The translations under genes and the position numbers were made by a program. This document shows, one piece after another, positions 19,000-28,645 of a DNA stretch of 64,000 nucleotides. Position 1 is the stretch's first letter. Each line of letters begins with the position of its first letter. This stretch comes from Pseudomonas pergaminensis (lineage in GTDB: Bacteria; Pseudomonadota; Gammaproteobacteria; Pseudomonadales; Pseudomonadaceae). Where the stretch lies: positions 682,001 through 746,000 of the forward strand of contig NZ_CP078013.2 of the NCBI RefSeq assembly GCF_024112395.2, written 5' to 3'. The notes under the pieces were generated by a model. That model was not told the DNA's origin and searched no databases. It worked only from the letters and a program-made list of their open reading frames with translations.

Positions 19000-21900
19000 A
19001 TGGCGATCAGATTGTCACGTGAAGGGCGGGCTGCCAGCTCAAACCGTGGGGCTACCCAGCTGCCACCACTGAGCCCTGCTTTTCTGCATGAGGCAGATGC
19101 GGCTTACTGGGCTCATCAGGAAATTGGTCAGCGACGAGACGTCGAGTACGGCGGGGTGATTGTGCGAGACCCTTCCGGCCAGTATTTCTCGACTCAGCCG
19201 GTGGCGGGCAAGGGAATGCAGTTCGATTTACGGGCTGTTTTGGCTATCGGCACCGATGGCCACTATCTTCAACCACCGGGGTATACCTGCGTCGCCTGCT
19301 ACCATTCACATCCTGCGCAACATGAAATGATTCTCCAGAGAAACCCCAGCTTTGATGAACGCATGGCCAAGGCGTTTTTGGGGTTCATCTCCGGTACAGA
19401 TTTTTACCAGGATGTGCATGATCGTGCTTTCTTCACGTCTTCCTATCTCTCTGGGCCGGACGGATCCCTCATCCGCCATACCCCTTCTGGATCCAGGGCG
19501 GAGTTCAGCTTCGCCCTTTGGGTACAGGCCGGAAAACCACCCGGCAATCCGGTGGGTGTGTACGGCGGCTTTGATGAGTTCATCAAAAAGGTCTCGACCT
19601 TCGGCTCGTTGAGCTTAATTGTGCCGACCGCACTGTGGGGTGGTTCTCGCGGCAAGGTGCCGCCCGATTGGGTCGTTTTCGAACCTTTTTCCTCGTCGGC
19701 GGTGACCGAGCAACCGCTGTTCACGGCGATCTTTCCTGAGGCATCGTTGGCGGTGACGGCAGCGTTTCCCCCGCAGCCAGAGACCGTTGAATCGCGCATC
19801 GGCGTGGTGCTCAAGCACGTCAGCCTGGATCGTTACGTCGCAACCTTGGCAACGCCCGGTCTCGAACCGTTATTTTCTCTCGATACGCTCTTCCCCAAGG
19901 GGCCGGATGGGGGCCTGCAATTACCCGCCGACTATCGCCTGGAAGCCCTCTATTTCAGTGAGGGGTCTGAAGTGAGTAGGGTTGCTGCTCGAGAAAACTG
20001 GCTGGTCAATGTGCTTTTTACACCGATGCAACTGGGGGCCGCCATCCGAGCGGGAAGCGGGACGTTGGCTCTTCAGGACCCGAAGCGTGGACTGTCCCTC
20101 TACATCAATACCCTGGATCAAGCGTTGCTCAAACTTAAAGTCCCTCTGGCGTATCTGGCGGCCGAGCTGTTTAAACGCAGCAGCGATGGGGGGATCAATG
20201 ACAGCGGTGCCCAGGCCGAGATGGCCGCTGGCACCCTGACACCACGCGACTTTTTGCGCAGGGTGATCGATGTCACGGACCTGTGGGTGGTTCGAGCAGG
20301 CCAGGTCTGGCGTGAGGTCGGGCGGGTGAATAAGCAATCGACGGTATTGTCAACAGAGCACCCGGTGACCTTGAGTGGCTCGTTTCTGTCATCCCGGGAC
20401 GCTGCGTCGTACGCCCATGAGCAGATTGGCAACTCCCGAGGTAGTTACTACGGCGGTTACGTGTTGATAGGGCCTGACGGTCGCTTCGTGATCACCCCGC
20501 CCAAGCAAAGCCTTGCCAACCCATTTGCGTTCATGCTGTTTTTCCCCGTAGACGAGCAAGGCGCACTGATTCCTCCCGAAGGCTATGAGCTGTATGCACG
20601 CTATGGTTCCCATCCGGCACTGTCCATGATCGATCCTGACTGGGTTAAGCAGCGGCGGTGGACGCGGCAGGAAGCGCTGATCAACCTACAGGTATTTTCC
20701 TGCGATGAGATGTACTCAATACTCCTATCCGGGCGGGTGGCTTACCTTTCCGGAGCGCAGGATTGTCTACTGGAATACGCCCCGAGCCATTCGTCCGAGG
20801 AGCAGTGGCTACTGGAAACTCTCAACCCGTCTGCCGGAGAGCTTGGCCTTGCACGCAAGATGGATCGCGGCGTGCTAAGACCTGCCGATTGGGTCACGAG
20901 GTTAGCCGCTGCGGGCGAATTCAAAATTGTTCAGGGCAATTCGTTGTGGGGCCCGCGCGGGGTTGTCTACAGCGATTGGACGCCTGACTTTGAATATGCA
21001 CCCAGAATCGGCCCGCCCGACTACGTCACCTATGGTTCCTTGTTCACAACCCTCAATGACGCCGCCCGCGATCTGCATAAGCGAGTGCATGGTCGCAATC
21101 TTGCCGCGCAGGCCTGTTTCGCATTTATCCTCAAACGCAAAGGCCAGGAACAGTACATTGGCACTGAGGTAGAGGGCGCTCTCTCCGCCGGCGACTTGTT
21201 CGACCTCGACAAATTGTTTGCTCGAACGAGCCGTGACGAGTATGCGTTGCCCGAGGGGTTTGAGCTACATGCCTTGTTCAGGTCACAGCAATGGTCGCCG
21301 AAGTGGAACACTGCAGCGAATGCTTGGCTGACGTTGTATTTCGTCACGCCGAAAGTACTGTATTCCGCGCTCTATGAAGCCCAGCGTAATCAAACACGCA
21401 ACCTGCCCATCTACTTTTCGACGCTGGACGGTGCACTGTTAAGTTTTCGCGCCTCGCCTATCGACGTGAAAGCCGGCGGCGAGGCGGACACCCTGTTAGC
21501 GCTGGCACAGACGCAGTTGGATTCTGGCATAAAGACCCATTTTGACTTTGTCAGACAGTGGGCAACCAAGGGCGAGCTACAAGTGGTGCGGACCAGTCAA
21601 TGCTGGGATGAAGTTGGCATTGTGAATAAAGACTGGACCGGCTACAAAACCTTGACTTCACGCCGCTTGAGCCCGGCGTTTGCCTCGGCTGATGATGCGG
21701 CCCGTTATGCCCTGAGCTCCATTGGCAACCACTTTCGCCGCGCCTATGGCGGCGTCATCCTCAAGCTGGTCAACGGTCTATGCGTGGCCACTGAACCCTT
21801 GATACTGCCGCCGCGGGGGGTGTCGCTGAACTGGATCTACCCGGATGCCAGCGTTGCCTTGGGGCTTTATCCCGGGGGGAGCACGATCATCGCTCGCTAC

Positions 21901-23604
21901 CGCTCCCTACCCATTCAAGAAGTCCCTCTATTGCTGTCGGCCCTACAAAAATCGGTCTACCAAAGCATGATTCCCAGTGCTGTGCTGGCAGAGCTGCTAG
22001 ACAGAGAGGCGCATATCAAGCGCGACTACGTTTTCGGAGCGAACGGGGCGATTCTCAGCTACGACCTGTCAGACTCTGAAGAGGAAAAGCTGCTGAACCG
22101 TAAGTTGCTTGCTCTTAACCGCGTCAAAGGTGATTTGGCCGACAACGACTATGAGCAGCAACTTCGCACGGGAACGCTGTCACCGCAGGATTTCGTCAAT
22201 GCAGTGGCCAAGGCTGGCCTCTTGCGGGTTGTTAAGGGAGACGCCCTGTGGGGGCATCCGAGGACACTCAAACCTGAGTTCGCGCTGAATCAATACATCC
22301 CAAACCCATTGGAGGTGCGCCAAGTCGCAGCGGACTCACCGTGCAGTCCGATATTCACCCGTGCCCTTGATGCCGTCCGACACGTCCAGCTGGCTTGGAA
22401 ACCACAGGCTCAAGTGGCGTTTGGTTATGTGCTGAAGGCATTCGGACGGGACCTGTACATGGCAACGTTACCTCTTGTCAGAGCGCAATTTAGTGCATTG
22501 GCAGCCGTCTTTGCCGGCGGCCAATTACCCCAGGGTTACCTGATGCATGGCTTGTACTTGTGCGCATCGACTGAACCGATTGCCCCGGCGAAAGACGAAA
22601 TGGCCCGGTCCTTCTTCTCGCCTGTCACGATTGCGAAAGCACTGGCTTACATGACCACCCCCCGTAATGGACTGACACTGCCGCTTTACCTGTTATGTGC
22701 CGACGGTGCGTTGCTGCGGTACAAGGTGCCTAAATCAGATGCTGTGACGCAGTGGCAGAATGACCAGTACCACATCGCCGAAGGCGTGAATAAGGGCTAC
22801 TTGACAGTGCGGGACTACGTACGTGAGTTGGCGAGCATTGGAGAGTTGGACATCCGGGTCACCAGCCCGATCTGGGGCCGCAAAGAGCTGGTCGATGCCC
22901 TGTGGTCTCCCCATCGACTGCCGCACGATTTTGCTGACGACCCTTATTACCATTCATTCTGCGGTCCATGGTATTTCTATGCCGATGACGCCGCCCGTTA
23001 CGCTCAGCGCACGCTTGCCCGCTTTGTTGATCGTTCGTATCTAGGGGCAGTCCTGGTGCCGCCGAGAGTTGGCGGGTTTGTCGCAATCGATCCCGTGGAG
23101 GATCGCCCCGGTTTTGGCGACAGTACGTTGGAAGGTTTGTTCTGGAAGGATCACGCCGGATTCGACGTGCCGACGACCAATGTGCTGCGCAACTACAAGA
23201 TTGCAGCGGTGCATGTCTTTTATAAGACAATTCCTGGTACGCCCAGTAAGCTCCAAGTTGACATCAACCTGCTGGCTAATTTTGTCTCCGGTACTGACCT
23301 GGACAATTATCTTTCGGTCATACGCAGTAATTTACCTGACGCCAAGAGCATCTACCTGTCTTGCCGTCGGGGAGCGCTGCTCAAGTACGACCCTGCAATG
23401 ACAGCAGAGGAAGCCAATCTGCTGCGCGCCTGGCCAGCGCTCACTCCCAGTGTGCTGGTGAGTCGGTTGCGGCGCATAGGCAAGCTGTCAGTGCTGGTCG
23501 CCGACAGCTTCTGGAACGCACTGGGGCCTTTGAATGAACAGTCGGATCTTATGAGGATCGGGGCAAATGAGCCCTGGTATGGCCGCAACAAGGATGAGCT
23601 TTGA
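19000..23604 (+). CDS. Seven-module DUF4329-like repeat protein, function unknown
   Basis: A 1,534-residue protein. The ATG at 19000 has AAGGAG seven bases upstream; an earlier in-frame ATG at 18781 has no such site and would extend into the urtA regulatory region. No signal peptide or membrane segment is seen. Apart from the first 23 residues the whole protein is seven modules of about 215 residues, starting near 19070, 19708, 20376, 21031, 21661, 22344 and 22957. Each runs: A-x-x-DAA-x-YA helix; YGG-V/I strand; LP-x-GY strand; a DGALL-x-Y strand; a LTPRDFVR helix; and a closing LWG or W-EVG-VNK motif. Module 1 alone has YHSHPAQHE, a JAMM-metalloprotease-like HSHP; module 3 keeps GSHP; the others have lost it. 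Family assignment (DUF4329, known from polymorphic toxins) is from memory. A spot count of line 21361-21420 gives 50% G+C, against 67% for 14401-14460 in urtD, hinting at acquisition. Confidence 0.75.
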   Translation: MAIRLSREGRAASSNRGATQLPPLSPAFLHEADAAYWAHQEIGQRRDVEYGGVIVRDPSGQYFSTQPVAGKGMQFDLRAVLAIGTDGHYLQPPGYTCVACYHSHPAQHEMILQRNPSFDERMAKAFLGFISGTDFYQDVHDRAFFTSSYLSGPDGSLIRHTPSGSRAEFSFALWVQAGKPPGNPVGVYGGFDEFIKKVSTFGSLSLIVPTALWGGSRGKVPPDWVVFEPFSSSAVTEQPLFTAIFPEASLAVTAAFPPQPETVESRIGVVLKHVSLDRYVATLATPGLEPLFSLDTLFPKGPDGGLQLPADYRLEALYFSEGSEVSRVAARENWLVNVLFTPMQLGAAIRAGSGTLALQDPKRGLSLYINTLDQALLKLKVPLAYLAAELFKRSSDGGINDSGAQAEMAAGTLTPRDFLRRVIDVTDLWVVRAGQVWREVGRVNKQSTVLSTEHPVTLSGSFLSSRDAASYAHEQIGNSRGSYYGGYVLIGPDGRFVITPPKQSLANPFAFMLFFPVDEQGALIPPEGYELYARYGSHPALSMIDPDWVKQRRWTRQEALINLQVFSCDEMYSILLSGRVAYLSGAQDCLLEYAPSHSSEEQWLLETLNPSAGELGLARKMDRGVLRPADWVTRLAAAGEFKIVQGNSLWGPRGVVYSDWTPDFEYAPRIGPPDYVTYGSLFTTLNDAARDLHKRVHGRNLAAQACFAFILKRKGQEQYIGTEVEGALSAGDLFDLDKLFARTSRDEYALPEGFELHALFRSQQWSPKWNTAANAWLTLYFVTPKVLYSALYEAQRNQTRNLPIYFSTLDGALLSFRASPIDVKAGGEADTLLALAQTQLDSGIKTHFDFVRQWATKGELQVVRTSQCWDEVGIVNKDWTGYKTLTSRRLSPAFASADDAARYALSSIGNHFRRAYGGVILKLVNGLCVATEPLILPPRGVSLNWIYPDASVALGLYPGGSTIIARYRSLPIQEVPLLLSALQKSVYQSMIPSAVLAELLDREAHIKRDYVFGANGAILSYDLSDSEEEKLLNRKLLALNRVKGDLADNDYEQQLRTGTLSPQDFVNAVAKAGLLRVVKGDALWGHPRTLKPEFALNQYIPNPLEVRQVAADSPCSPIFTRALDAVRHVQLAWKPQAQVAFGYVLKAFGRDLYMATLPLVRAQFSALAAVFAGGQLPQGYLMHGLYLCASTEPIAPAKDEMARSFFSPVTIAKALAYMTTPRNGLTLPLYLLCADGALLRYKVPKSDAVTQWQNDQYHIAEGVNKGYLTVRDYVRELASIGELDIRVTSPIWGRKELVDALWSPHRLPHDFADDPYYHSFCGPWYFYADDAARYAQRTLARFVDRSYLGAVLVPPRVGGFVAIDPVEDRPGFGDSTLEGLFWKDHAGFDVPTTNVLRNYKIAAVHVFYKTIPGTPSKLQVDINLLANFVSGTDLDNYLSVIRSNLPDAKSIYLSCRRGALLKYDPAMTAEEANLLRAWPALTPSVLVSRLRRIGKLSVLVADSFWNALGPLNEQSDLMRIGANEPWYGRNKDEL

Positions 23605-23645
23605 TGAGCATCCTCCACGCAACTGCCTGAAACGCCTCATTCTGA

Positions 23646-24656
23646 TCAGCGCCGGCGCATCAACCCGATAAAAAACAGCCCGCCGATGGCTGCGGTGGCC
23701 ACGCCGATGGGCAGGTCTTCCGGGGCGATCAAGGTGCGTGCGGCGACGTCGACCCACACCAGGAACAGGCTGCCGAGCAGGGCACACACCGGCAATAGGC
23801 GGCGATGCTCGGCACCGACAAGACGCCGGGCAATGTGCGGCACCATCAGCCCGACAAAGCCGATGGAGCCGCTGATGGACACCAGCACGCCGGTCATCAA
23901 CGAGGCCACCAGGAACACCTTCAGCCGCACGTTGCGCGCATTCAGGCCCAGCGTCACGGCGGTCTGCTCACCGGCCATCAGCGCGTTCAAAGGCCTCGCC
24001 ATGCCGAGCAGTACCAGCAGCCCCAGCAGCACCGTGGCCGTGGGGATCGCCAGCAACTCCCAGCGCGCCAGGCCCAGGCCGCCCAGCATCCAGAACATCA
24101 CCGCCGACGCCGCGCGATGGTCGCCCATGAACAGCAGCAGGTTGGCCGCCGCCATCATCACGAACGACACTGCCACGCCACACAGCAGTAGGCGGTCGCT
24201 GTCCAGTCGTCCGTTGCGACTGGCCACCGCCAGCACCACCAGCATGCTCAGCAGCGCGCCGACAAAGGCGGCGATCGGCAGGGTCAGCAGCCCGACTATT
24301 TCGCCCACGTGCAGCACCACGATCACTGCGCCGAGGGTGGCGCCCGACGTGACGCCCAGCAGGTGCGGGTCGGCCAGCGGATTACGCGTCACTGCCTGCA
24401 ACACCGCACCGATCAACGCCAAGCCGGCGCCCACCAACGCGCCGAGCAACAGGCGCGGCACACGGATCAGCCAGACGATATGCGCCTGCCCGGCCGGCCA
24501 GTTCACCTCGCCGATGCCAAAGGCCTTGTACACCACGATTCGCCACACCACGTCCACTGGCACCCGCGCCGGGCCGAAGCCCAGGGACGTCACGCAGGAC
24601 ACCAGCAACACCAGCGCAAGCGCGGCAAGCAACCAGGCGTAGCGACGGGTGATCAT
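23646..24656 (-). CDS. FecCD-family metal ABC transporter permease
   Basis: A 336-residue inner-membrane permease of the BtuC/FecCD family. It has about ten hydrophobic helices and the family signatures WLIRVPRLLLGALVGAGLAL, QAVTRNPLADPHLLGVTSGA and GSIGFVGLMVPHIARRLVG. It overlaps the upstream binding-protein gene by four bases and is the last gene of a receptor-ATPase-binding protein-permease operon. The same order occurs in PA2911-PA2914 of P. aeruginosa, a Zur-regulated cluster. Substrate (zinc chelate, corrinoid or siderophore) is not decided by sequence. Confidence 0.92.
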   Translation of the reverse strand: MITRRYAWLLAALALVLLVSCVTSLGFGPARVPVDVVWRIVVYKAFGIGEVNWPAGQAHIVWLIRVPRLLLGALVGAGLALIGAVLQAVTRNPLADPHLLGVTSGATLGAVIVVLHVGEIVGLLTLPIAAFVGALLSMLVVLAVASRNGRLDSDRLLLCGVAVSFVMMAAANLLLFMGDHRAASAVMFWMLGGLGLARWELLAIPTATVLLGLLVLLGMARPLNALMAGEQTAVTLGLNARNVRLKVFLVASLMTGVLVSISGSIGFVGLMVPHIARRLVGAEHRRLLPVCALLGSLFLVWVDVAARTLIAPEDLPIGVATAAIGGLFFIGLMRRR

Positions 24657-25600
24657 TCGCCGTGGAACCCCTTGGCCAGGGTTTCCACCGCCAGTACGTT
24701 ATCGATGCCTGGCGTCGCCTGTACGTACGGGATCACGATAAAGCGCTGGTTCTTGATGGCGTCCACCGCTTGCAGCGCGGGGTTATTCATCAGGAACGCC
24801 TGCTTCTGCTCGGCGGTGATTTCGCTGTAGTCGACGATCACAATCACCTGCGGGTTGCGTTCCACCACGGTCTCCCAGTTGACCCGGGTCCAGCTGGCGT
24901 CGATGTCATCGAGGATATTGCGCCCACCGGCCGCCGTGATCAGTGCCTGGGGCATGCCAAGGCGCCCGGAGGTCATGGCGCGGTCTTCACCGCTGTCATA
25001 GAGGAACACCCGCGGTTTCTCGGCTGGCAGGTCCTTTTGCACCTCGGCGACCTGTGCCTGCATCTGCGTGATCAAGGCCGTGGCGCGGTCCTGCACGTCA
25101 AAGATTTTGCCCAGGTTGCGCAGGTCGTTATAGGTGTCGTCCAGGGTGGCGGCCGGGCGCTTCATCACGAAGGCACACGACTCGGTCAACTCATACACGT
25201 TGATGCCCAGGGGTTGTAGTGTGTGCGGGGTCAGGTCGCCGCCCACGCGCATGCCGTAATCCCAACCGGCGAAGAAGAAATCCACGTTGGCGTTGAGCAG
25301 GGTTTCCACCGACGGGTACTTGCTCGCCAGCTCCGGCAAACCCTCGAGCAGGTGTGCCATTTCCGGGGTCACCGACTTCCAGCCGGTGACGCCGCTGTAG
25401 CCGGCCATGTGCGACTTGAGGCCCAGGGCGAGTATCATCTGGGTCATGTTGATGTCGTGGCTGACCGCGTGTTTCGGGGCCTCCTGGAAGGTCACGTCGC
25501 GGTTGCAGCTCTTGACGGTGACCGGGTAATGGGTGGCTTCGGCAAGCGCCTCGGCGGCACTGAACAGCAAGGCAACGGCAAGCAGGGGGCGCAGGCTCAT
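24653..25600 (-). CDS. Metal ABC transporter substrate-binding protein (BtuF/FepB-like)
   Basis: A 315-residue periplasmic protein with signal peptide [20 protein letters not shown]. It is a two-lobed class III binding protein: APKHAVSHDINMTQMILALG (first lobe), KYPSVETLLNANVDFFFAGW, and in the second lobe RVFLYDSGEDRAMTSGRLGM and WETVVERNPQVIVIVDYSE. It is coupled by four-base overlaps to the ATPase gene before it and the permease gene after it. The PA2913 position in the homologous cluster suggests a zinc-linked role, but cobalamin genes lie nearby, so a corrinoid is possible. Confidence 0.9.
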   Translation of the reverse strand: MSLRPLLAVALLFSAAEALAEATHYPVTVKSCNRDVTFQEAPKHAVSHDINMTQMILALGLKSHMAGYSGVTGWKSVTPEMAHLLEGLPELASKYPSVETLLNANVDFFFAGWDYGMRVGGDLTPHTLQPLGINVYELTESCAFVMKRPAATLDDTYNDLRNLGKIFDVQDRATALITQMQAQVAEVQKDLPAEKPRVFLYDSGEDRAMTSGRLGMPQALITAAGGRNILDDIDASWTRVNWETVVERNPQVIVIVDYSEITAEQKQAFLMNNPALQAVDAIKNQRFIVIPYVQATPGIDNVLAVETLAKGFHGE

Positions 25601-26385
25601 GGTTGGGTTATCCAGGTGATTCGGGGGTAGCCGGACAAGGGGTGAGTGTCGATCAGCGCTTCGACGCCAAACACGTCGCGCAGCAAAGCGGCCGTGAGTA
25701 CTTGATGCGGCGTGCCGCTGGCGACGATGCGCCCGTGGTTGATCACGTACAGGCGGTCACAGAATGCGGCCGCCAGGTTGAGGTCGTGGATGCTCGCCAG
25801 GGTGCCGATGTTCAGACGCTTGACCAGCCGCAGCAACTCCAACTGATAGCGTGGGTCGAGGTGGTTGGTGGGCTCGTCGAGGATCAGCAGTTGCGGCTGC
25901 TGGGCCAGGGCGCGGGCGAGGATCACACGCTGTTTTTCACCGCCCGACAGGGTGGCGAACCCATGGTCTTCGAACCCCTGCATGCCCACCGACACCAGCG
26001 CTTGCTGGATCAATTGCCGGTCCTGCAGTGTGTCGCCATCAAACAAACCCTTGTGCGGTGTGCGGCCCATGGCGACCACTTCATCCACCCGCAGGCCGAA
26101 GGCATCGGGAAACTCCTGCAGCACCACGGCAACCCTTTGCGCGCACCATTTCGCGCTTTGTTTCCACACATTCTGGTGTTCGAGCAGCACGTCGCCCTGC
26201 GCCGGTTTGCTGAACCGGTAGGCGCAGCGCAACAGGCTGGTCTTACCGCTGCCATTGGGCCCGATCAGCCCGACGAACTCCCCGGCACCGACCTGCAGGC
26301 TGGCGTCACGCAGTTGGAACTGGTGATGGCAGTGCTCATGCCCCGAAGGGGTCCAGGCCAGGTCGGTGAGGGTGAGTGAGCTCAT
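25597..26385 (-). CDS. Metal ABC transporter ATP-binding protein
   Basis: A 262-residue FepC/BtuD-type ATPase with Walker [14 protein letters not shown], signature [20 protein letters not shown], Walker [17 protein letters not shown] and the switch His in [19 protein letters not shown]. An N-terminal segment, [14 protein letters not shown], adds a small His cluster. Its start touches the stop of the receptor gene (26385 shared), and its stop overlaps the binding-protein start. Supplies energy to the permease encoded at 23646-24656. Confidence 0.93.
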   Translation of the reverse strand: MSSLTLTDLAWTPSGHEHCHHQFQLRDASLQVGAGEFVGLIGPNGSGKTSLLRCAYRFSKPAQGDVLLEHQNVWKQSAKWCAQRVAVVLQEFPDAFGLRVDEVVAMGRTPHKGLFDGDTLQDRQLIQQALVSVGMQGFEDHGFATLSGGEKQRVILARALAQQPQLLILDEPTNHLDPRYQLELLRLVKRLNIGTLASIHDLNLAAAFCDRLYVINHGRIVASGTPHQVLTAALLRDVFGVEALIDTHPLSGYPRITWITQP

Positions 26386-28493
26386 CAGAAGGTGTAGTCC
26401 GCCGTGACGAAGAAGGCGCGCGGTTTACCCAGTATCCACTGCTGGCCGTCGTTGTACTGGCTGACGGCATAGGTGCGGTCGAACAGGTTGTTCAACTGTA
26501 GGCCCAGGGTGGTGTTGCGCATGGCTTTCCACGACACGGTGGCATCGACAACGGTGTAGCTCGGCAGCTCGTTCTGGTTGGCCATGTCGGCATACCGTGC
26601 GTCGACGTAACGCACGCCGGCACCGGCGCGAATGTCGTCGGTCACGGCCTTGCTCAGCCACAGGTTGGCCGTGCGGCGCGGTACGTCCACCGGGCGGTTG
26701 CCGTCGCGGGACACTTGCACGCCGCCAAGGTCCTGCGTGAAGTCGTCGTACTGCGCGTGGACGATGGCCGCGTTGGCCTGCAATTGCCAGGCGTGTGGCA
26801 GTTGCAGGTCGAGGCTGGCTTCCAGGCCGCGTGACGATTGTTGGCCGACTTGCTGCTTGAGGTCCGGGTCGCCCGGTACGTCGGTGAGCAGTTTTTTCTT
26901 GACGATGTGATACGCCGCCAGCGTCCATTCACCACGCTGGTCCCAGAAGGCCTGCTTGATGCCGATCTCGGTTTGCCTGGCGGTCGACAGGTCAAACTGT
27001 TGCTGGCTCGGGCTCAGGGAAATCAGGCCGCCGACGCCGTCAGTGCTGGTCGCGTACTGGCCGTACACCGAGGTGTCCGGCGTGATCGCATAGACCAGGC
27101 CGGCCTTCCAGTTATTACCGGTGAGGGTCTTGTCGGACTGGCTGCCGGTGCGCAGGTCATCGCGGTCGACGTGGGCGTAGTCGCGGCGGATGCCGGTGAT
27201 CAACGACAGTCGGTCGGTGAGTTGCAGGCGGTTTTCCGCGAAGCCAGCAACGGTTTTGGTGGTGGTGGAGAACAGCGGGCTGAATGCACTCTGGCTATCG
27301 AATGCGGCGGGCGCCGGGTGATTGATATCGATCGGTTGCCCATCCGGCAGCACATCCTCGAACGGCGAGTTGCTGGCCAGGCGGAAGCGAATGCGGTTGT
27401 ACTCCACGCCGGTTACGGTCTGGCTGTCGAGGCCGAACAGGGTGTGCTTGAAGGTGAAGGTCTGGCGGTCGCCCACCTGTTCCTGGTTGTGCTTGATGCC
27501 GAAGTTGCCGCTGCGGGTGAGTTGCCCGTTGGTGAAGTTATAGTTCTCGGCGTTCTGCCAGCGCCGCTGGTTTTTCAGGTAGAACAACTCGTTGGTGGCA
27601 CTGACGCTGTCGTTGATCTGCCACTCGCTGGTCAGGCGCGTCCACTGGTCGTTGTAGTGCTGGATGTCGTCACTGACGTTGTAGTTTTTGTCGCGCAGGC
27701 CTTTGTGCAACTGGCCGTTGATCAACGGGGTGCCGAAGTAATTTTGCGGGCGCTGGTCGCCATAGTCGCTGGCCAGGGTGAAGCTCAGGTTGTCTGCCGC
27801 CTGCCAGCGCAGGGCGCCGCTGACAAAGTCGCTGCTGGAGTCGCCATGGTCGATGAAACCATTGCTGCGCAGGCGATTGAGGTTCAGGCGATAGCTCAGG
27901 GTGTCGGTCAGCGAGCCACCGCTGTCCAGGGCTTCTTGCTGGCGGTCATGGGAGCCGTAGCCCAGGCGGATGTGGTTTTCGATCTCGCCTTCAAACGGCT
28001 TTTTCGGCACGGTATTGACCACCGCGCCAGTAGCCCCTTCGCCGTACAGCACCGAGGCCGGGCCGCGCAGCACGTCGACGCGTTCCACCGACCAAGTGTC
28101 CACCGGGAACGTCGATGTCCCCATGCCCATGTACATGCGGTTGCCGTCGTACAACTGCATCACCGAGCCCTGCCCGGTAAATCCACGGGCCGACAACGAC
28201 GTACCACCGTCACCCGGCGAACCGGTACGGCTGATGCCGGTGGCGCGGGAAATCGCGTCCTGCACACTCACGTCGCCGCGTGCACGGATCTGCACGCCGG
28301 TCTGGCTCTCGATACTGCCGGGGGTTTGCAAGGCCGTGAGGTTCAGGCGCGAGCCGGCGGTGGTCGGAGTCTTGAGGTCGACGCGTTCGTCGTCCACGGC
28401 GGGTGCCGTGACGGGGCTGGCGGGCAGAGTCAGGGCCTGGGCGCTGTGATGCAGGGCGAGCAGGCACAGGCCGGACGCGAGGTACTTGTTCAT
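26385..28493 (-). CDS. TonB-dependent outer-membrane receptor (PA2911-like)
   Basis: A 702-residue receptor starting MNKYLASGLCLLALHHSAQA (signal peptide). An in-frame extension upstream overlaps the palindrome at 28559-28579 and is rejected. The plug domain has DVSVQDAISRATGISRTGSP, SLSARGFTGQGSVMQLYDGN and VERVDVLRGPASVLYGEGAT; the barrel ends FVTADYTF with a terminal Phe. It heads a four-gene importer operon. In P. aeruginosa the corresponding PA2911-PA2914 set is induced on zinc starvation, and a Zur-like palindrome lies 66 bases upstream here. Substrate is unproven. Confidence 0.9.
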   Translation of the reverse strand: MNKYLASGLCLLALHHSAQALTLPASPVTAPAVDDERVDLKTPTTAGSRLNLTALQTPGSIESQTGVQIRARGDVSVQDAISRATGISRTGSPGDGGTSLSARGFTGQGSVMQLYDGNRMYMGMGTSTFPVDTWSVERVDVLRGPASVLYGEGATGAVVNTVPKKPFEGEIENHIRLGYGSHDRQQEALDSGGSLTDTLSYRLNLNRLRSNGFIDHGDSSSDFVSGALRWQAADNLSFTLASDYGDQRPQNYFGTPLINGQLHKGLRDKNYNVSDDIQHYNDQWTRLTSEWQINDSVSATNELFYLKNQRRWQNAENYNFTNGQLTRSGNFGIKHNQEQVGDRQTFTFKHTLFGLDSQTVTGVEYNRIRFRLASNSPFEDVLPDGQPIDINHPAPAAFDSQSAFSPLFSTTTKTVAGFAENRLQLTDRLSLITGIRRDYAHVDRDDLRTGSQSDKTLTGNNWKAGLVYAITPDTSVYGQYATSTDGVGGLISLSPSQQQFDLSTARQTEIGIKQAFWDQRGEWTLAAYHIVKKKLLTDVPGDPDLKQQVGQQSSRGLEASLDLQLPHAWQLQANAAIVHAQYDDFTQDLGGVQVSRDGNRPVDVPRRTANLWLSKAVTDDIRAGAGVRYVDARYADMANQNELPSYTVVDATVSWKAMRNTTLGLQLNNLFDRTYAVSQYNDGQQWILGKPRAFFVTADYTF

Positions 28494-28558
28494 CGGACGG
28501 AAAATCGCTTCTTCGAGGCAGCGCTCGCCGCTGGGCGCGGCGAGCTGAGGTATGCAGT

Positions 28559-28579
28559 AAGTGTTATAAGTTAACACTT
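28559..28579 (-). promoter_or_regulatory. Zur-box-like palindrome upstream of the TonB receptor
   Basis: AAGTGTTA (28559-28566) and TAACACTT (28572-28579) form a perfect inverted repeat around TAAGT. The core TGTTA-N5-TAACA fits the gammaproteobacterial Zur box TGTTATANTATAACA at 12 of 14 fixed positions on the receptor-coding strand. On that strand TATAAC inside it could be a -10 box. Confidence 0.5.
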
Positions 28580-28589
28580 CCTGCGTCGT

Positions 28590-28630
28590 GGGCGAAAGCC
28601 CGCGTAAGACTACATAACGCCTCTATGTAG
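28590..28630 (-). terminator. Paired hairpins after the PepSY gene, possible terminator
   Basis: CTACATA/TATGTAG (28610-28630) and GGGC-GAAA-GCCC (28590-28601) lie just downstream of the PepSY stop on the minus strand. They have no clear T-run. They separate the copper operon from the receptor operon. Confidence 0.35.
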
Positions 28631-28645
28631 GGCATCTCGCCGACT

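Noticed and set aside
26838..28574. 578-codon open frame opposite the TonB receptor
   Set aside because: Antisense shadow of a complete receptor gene, no ribosome site.
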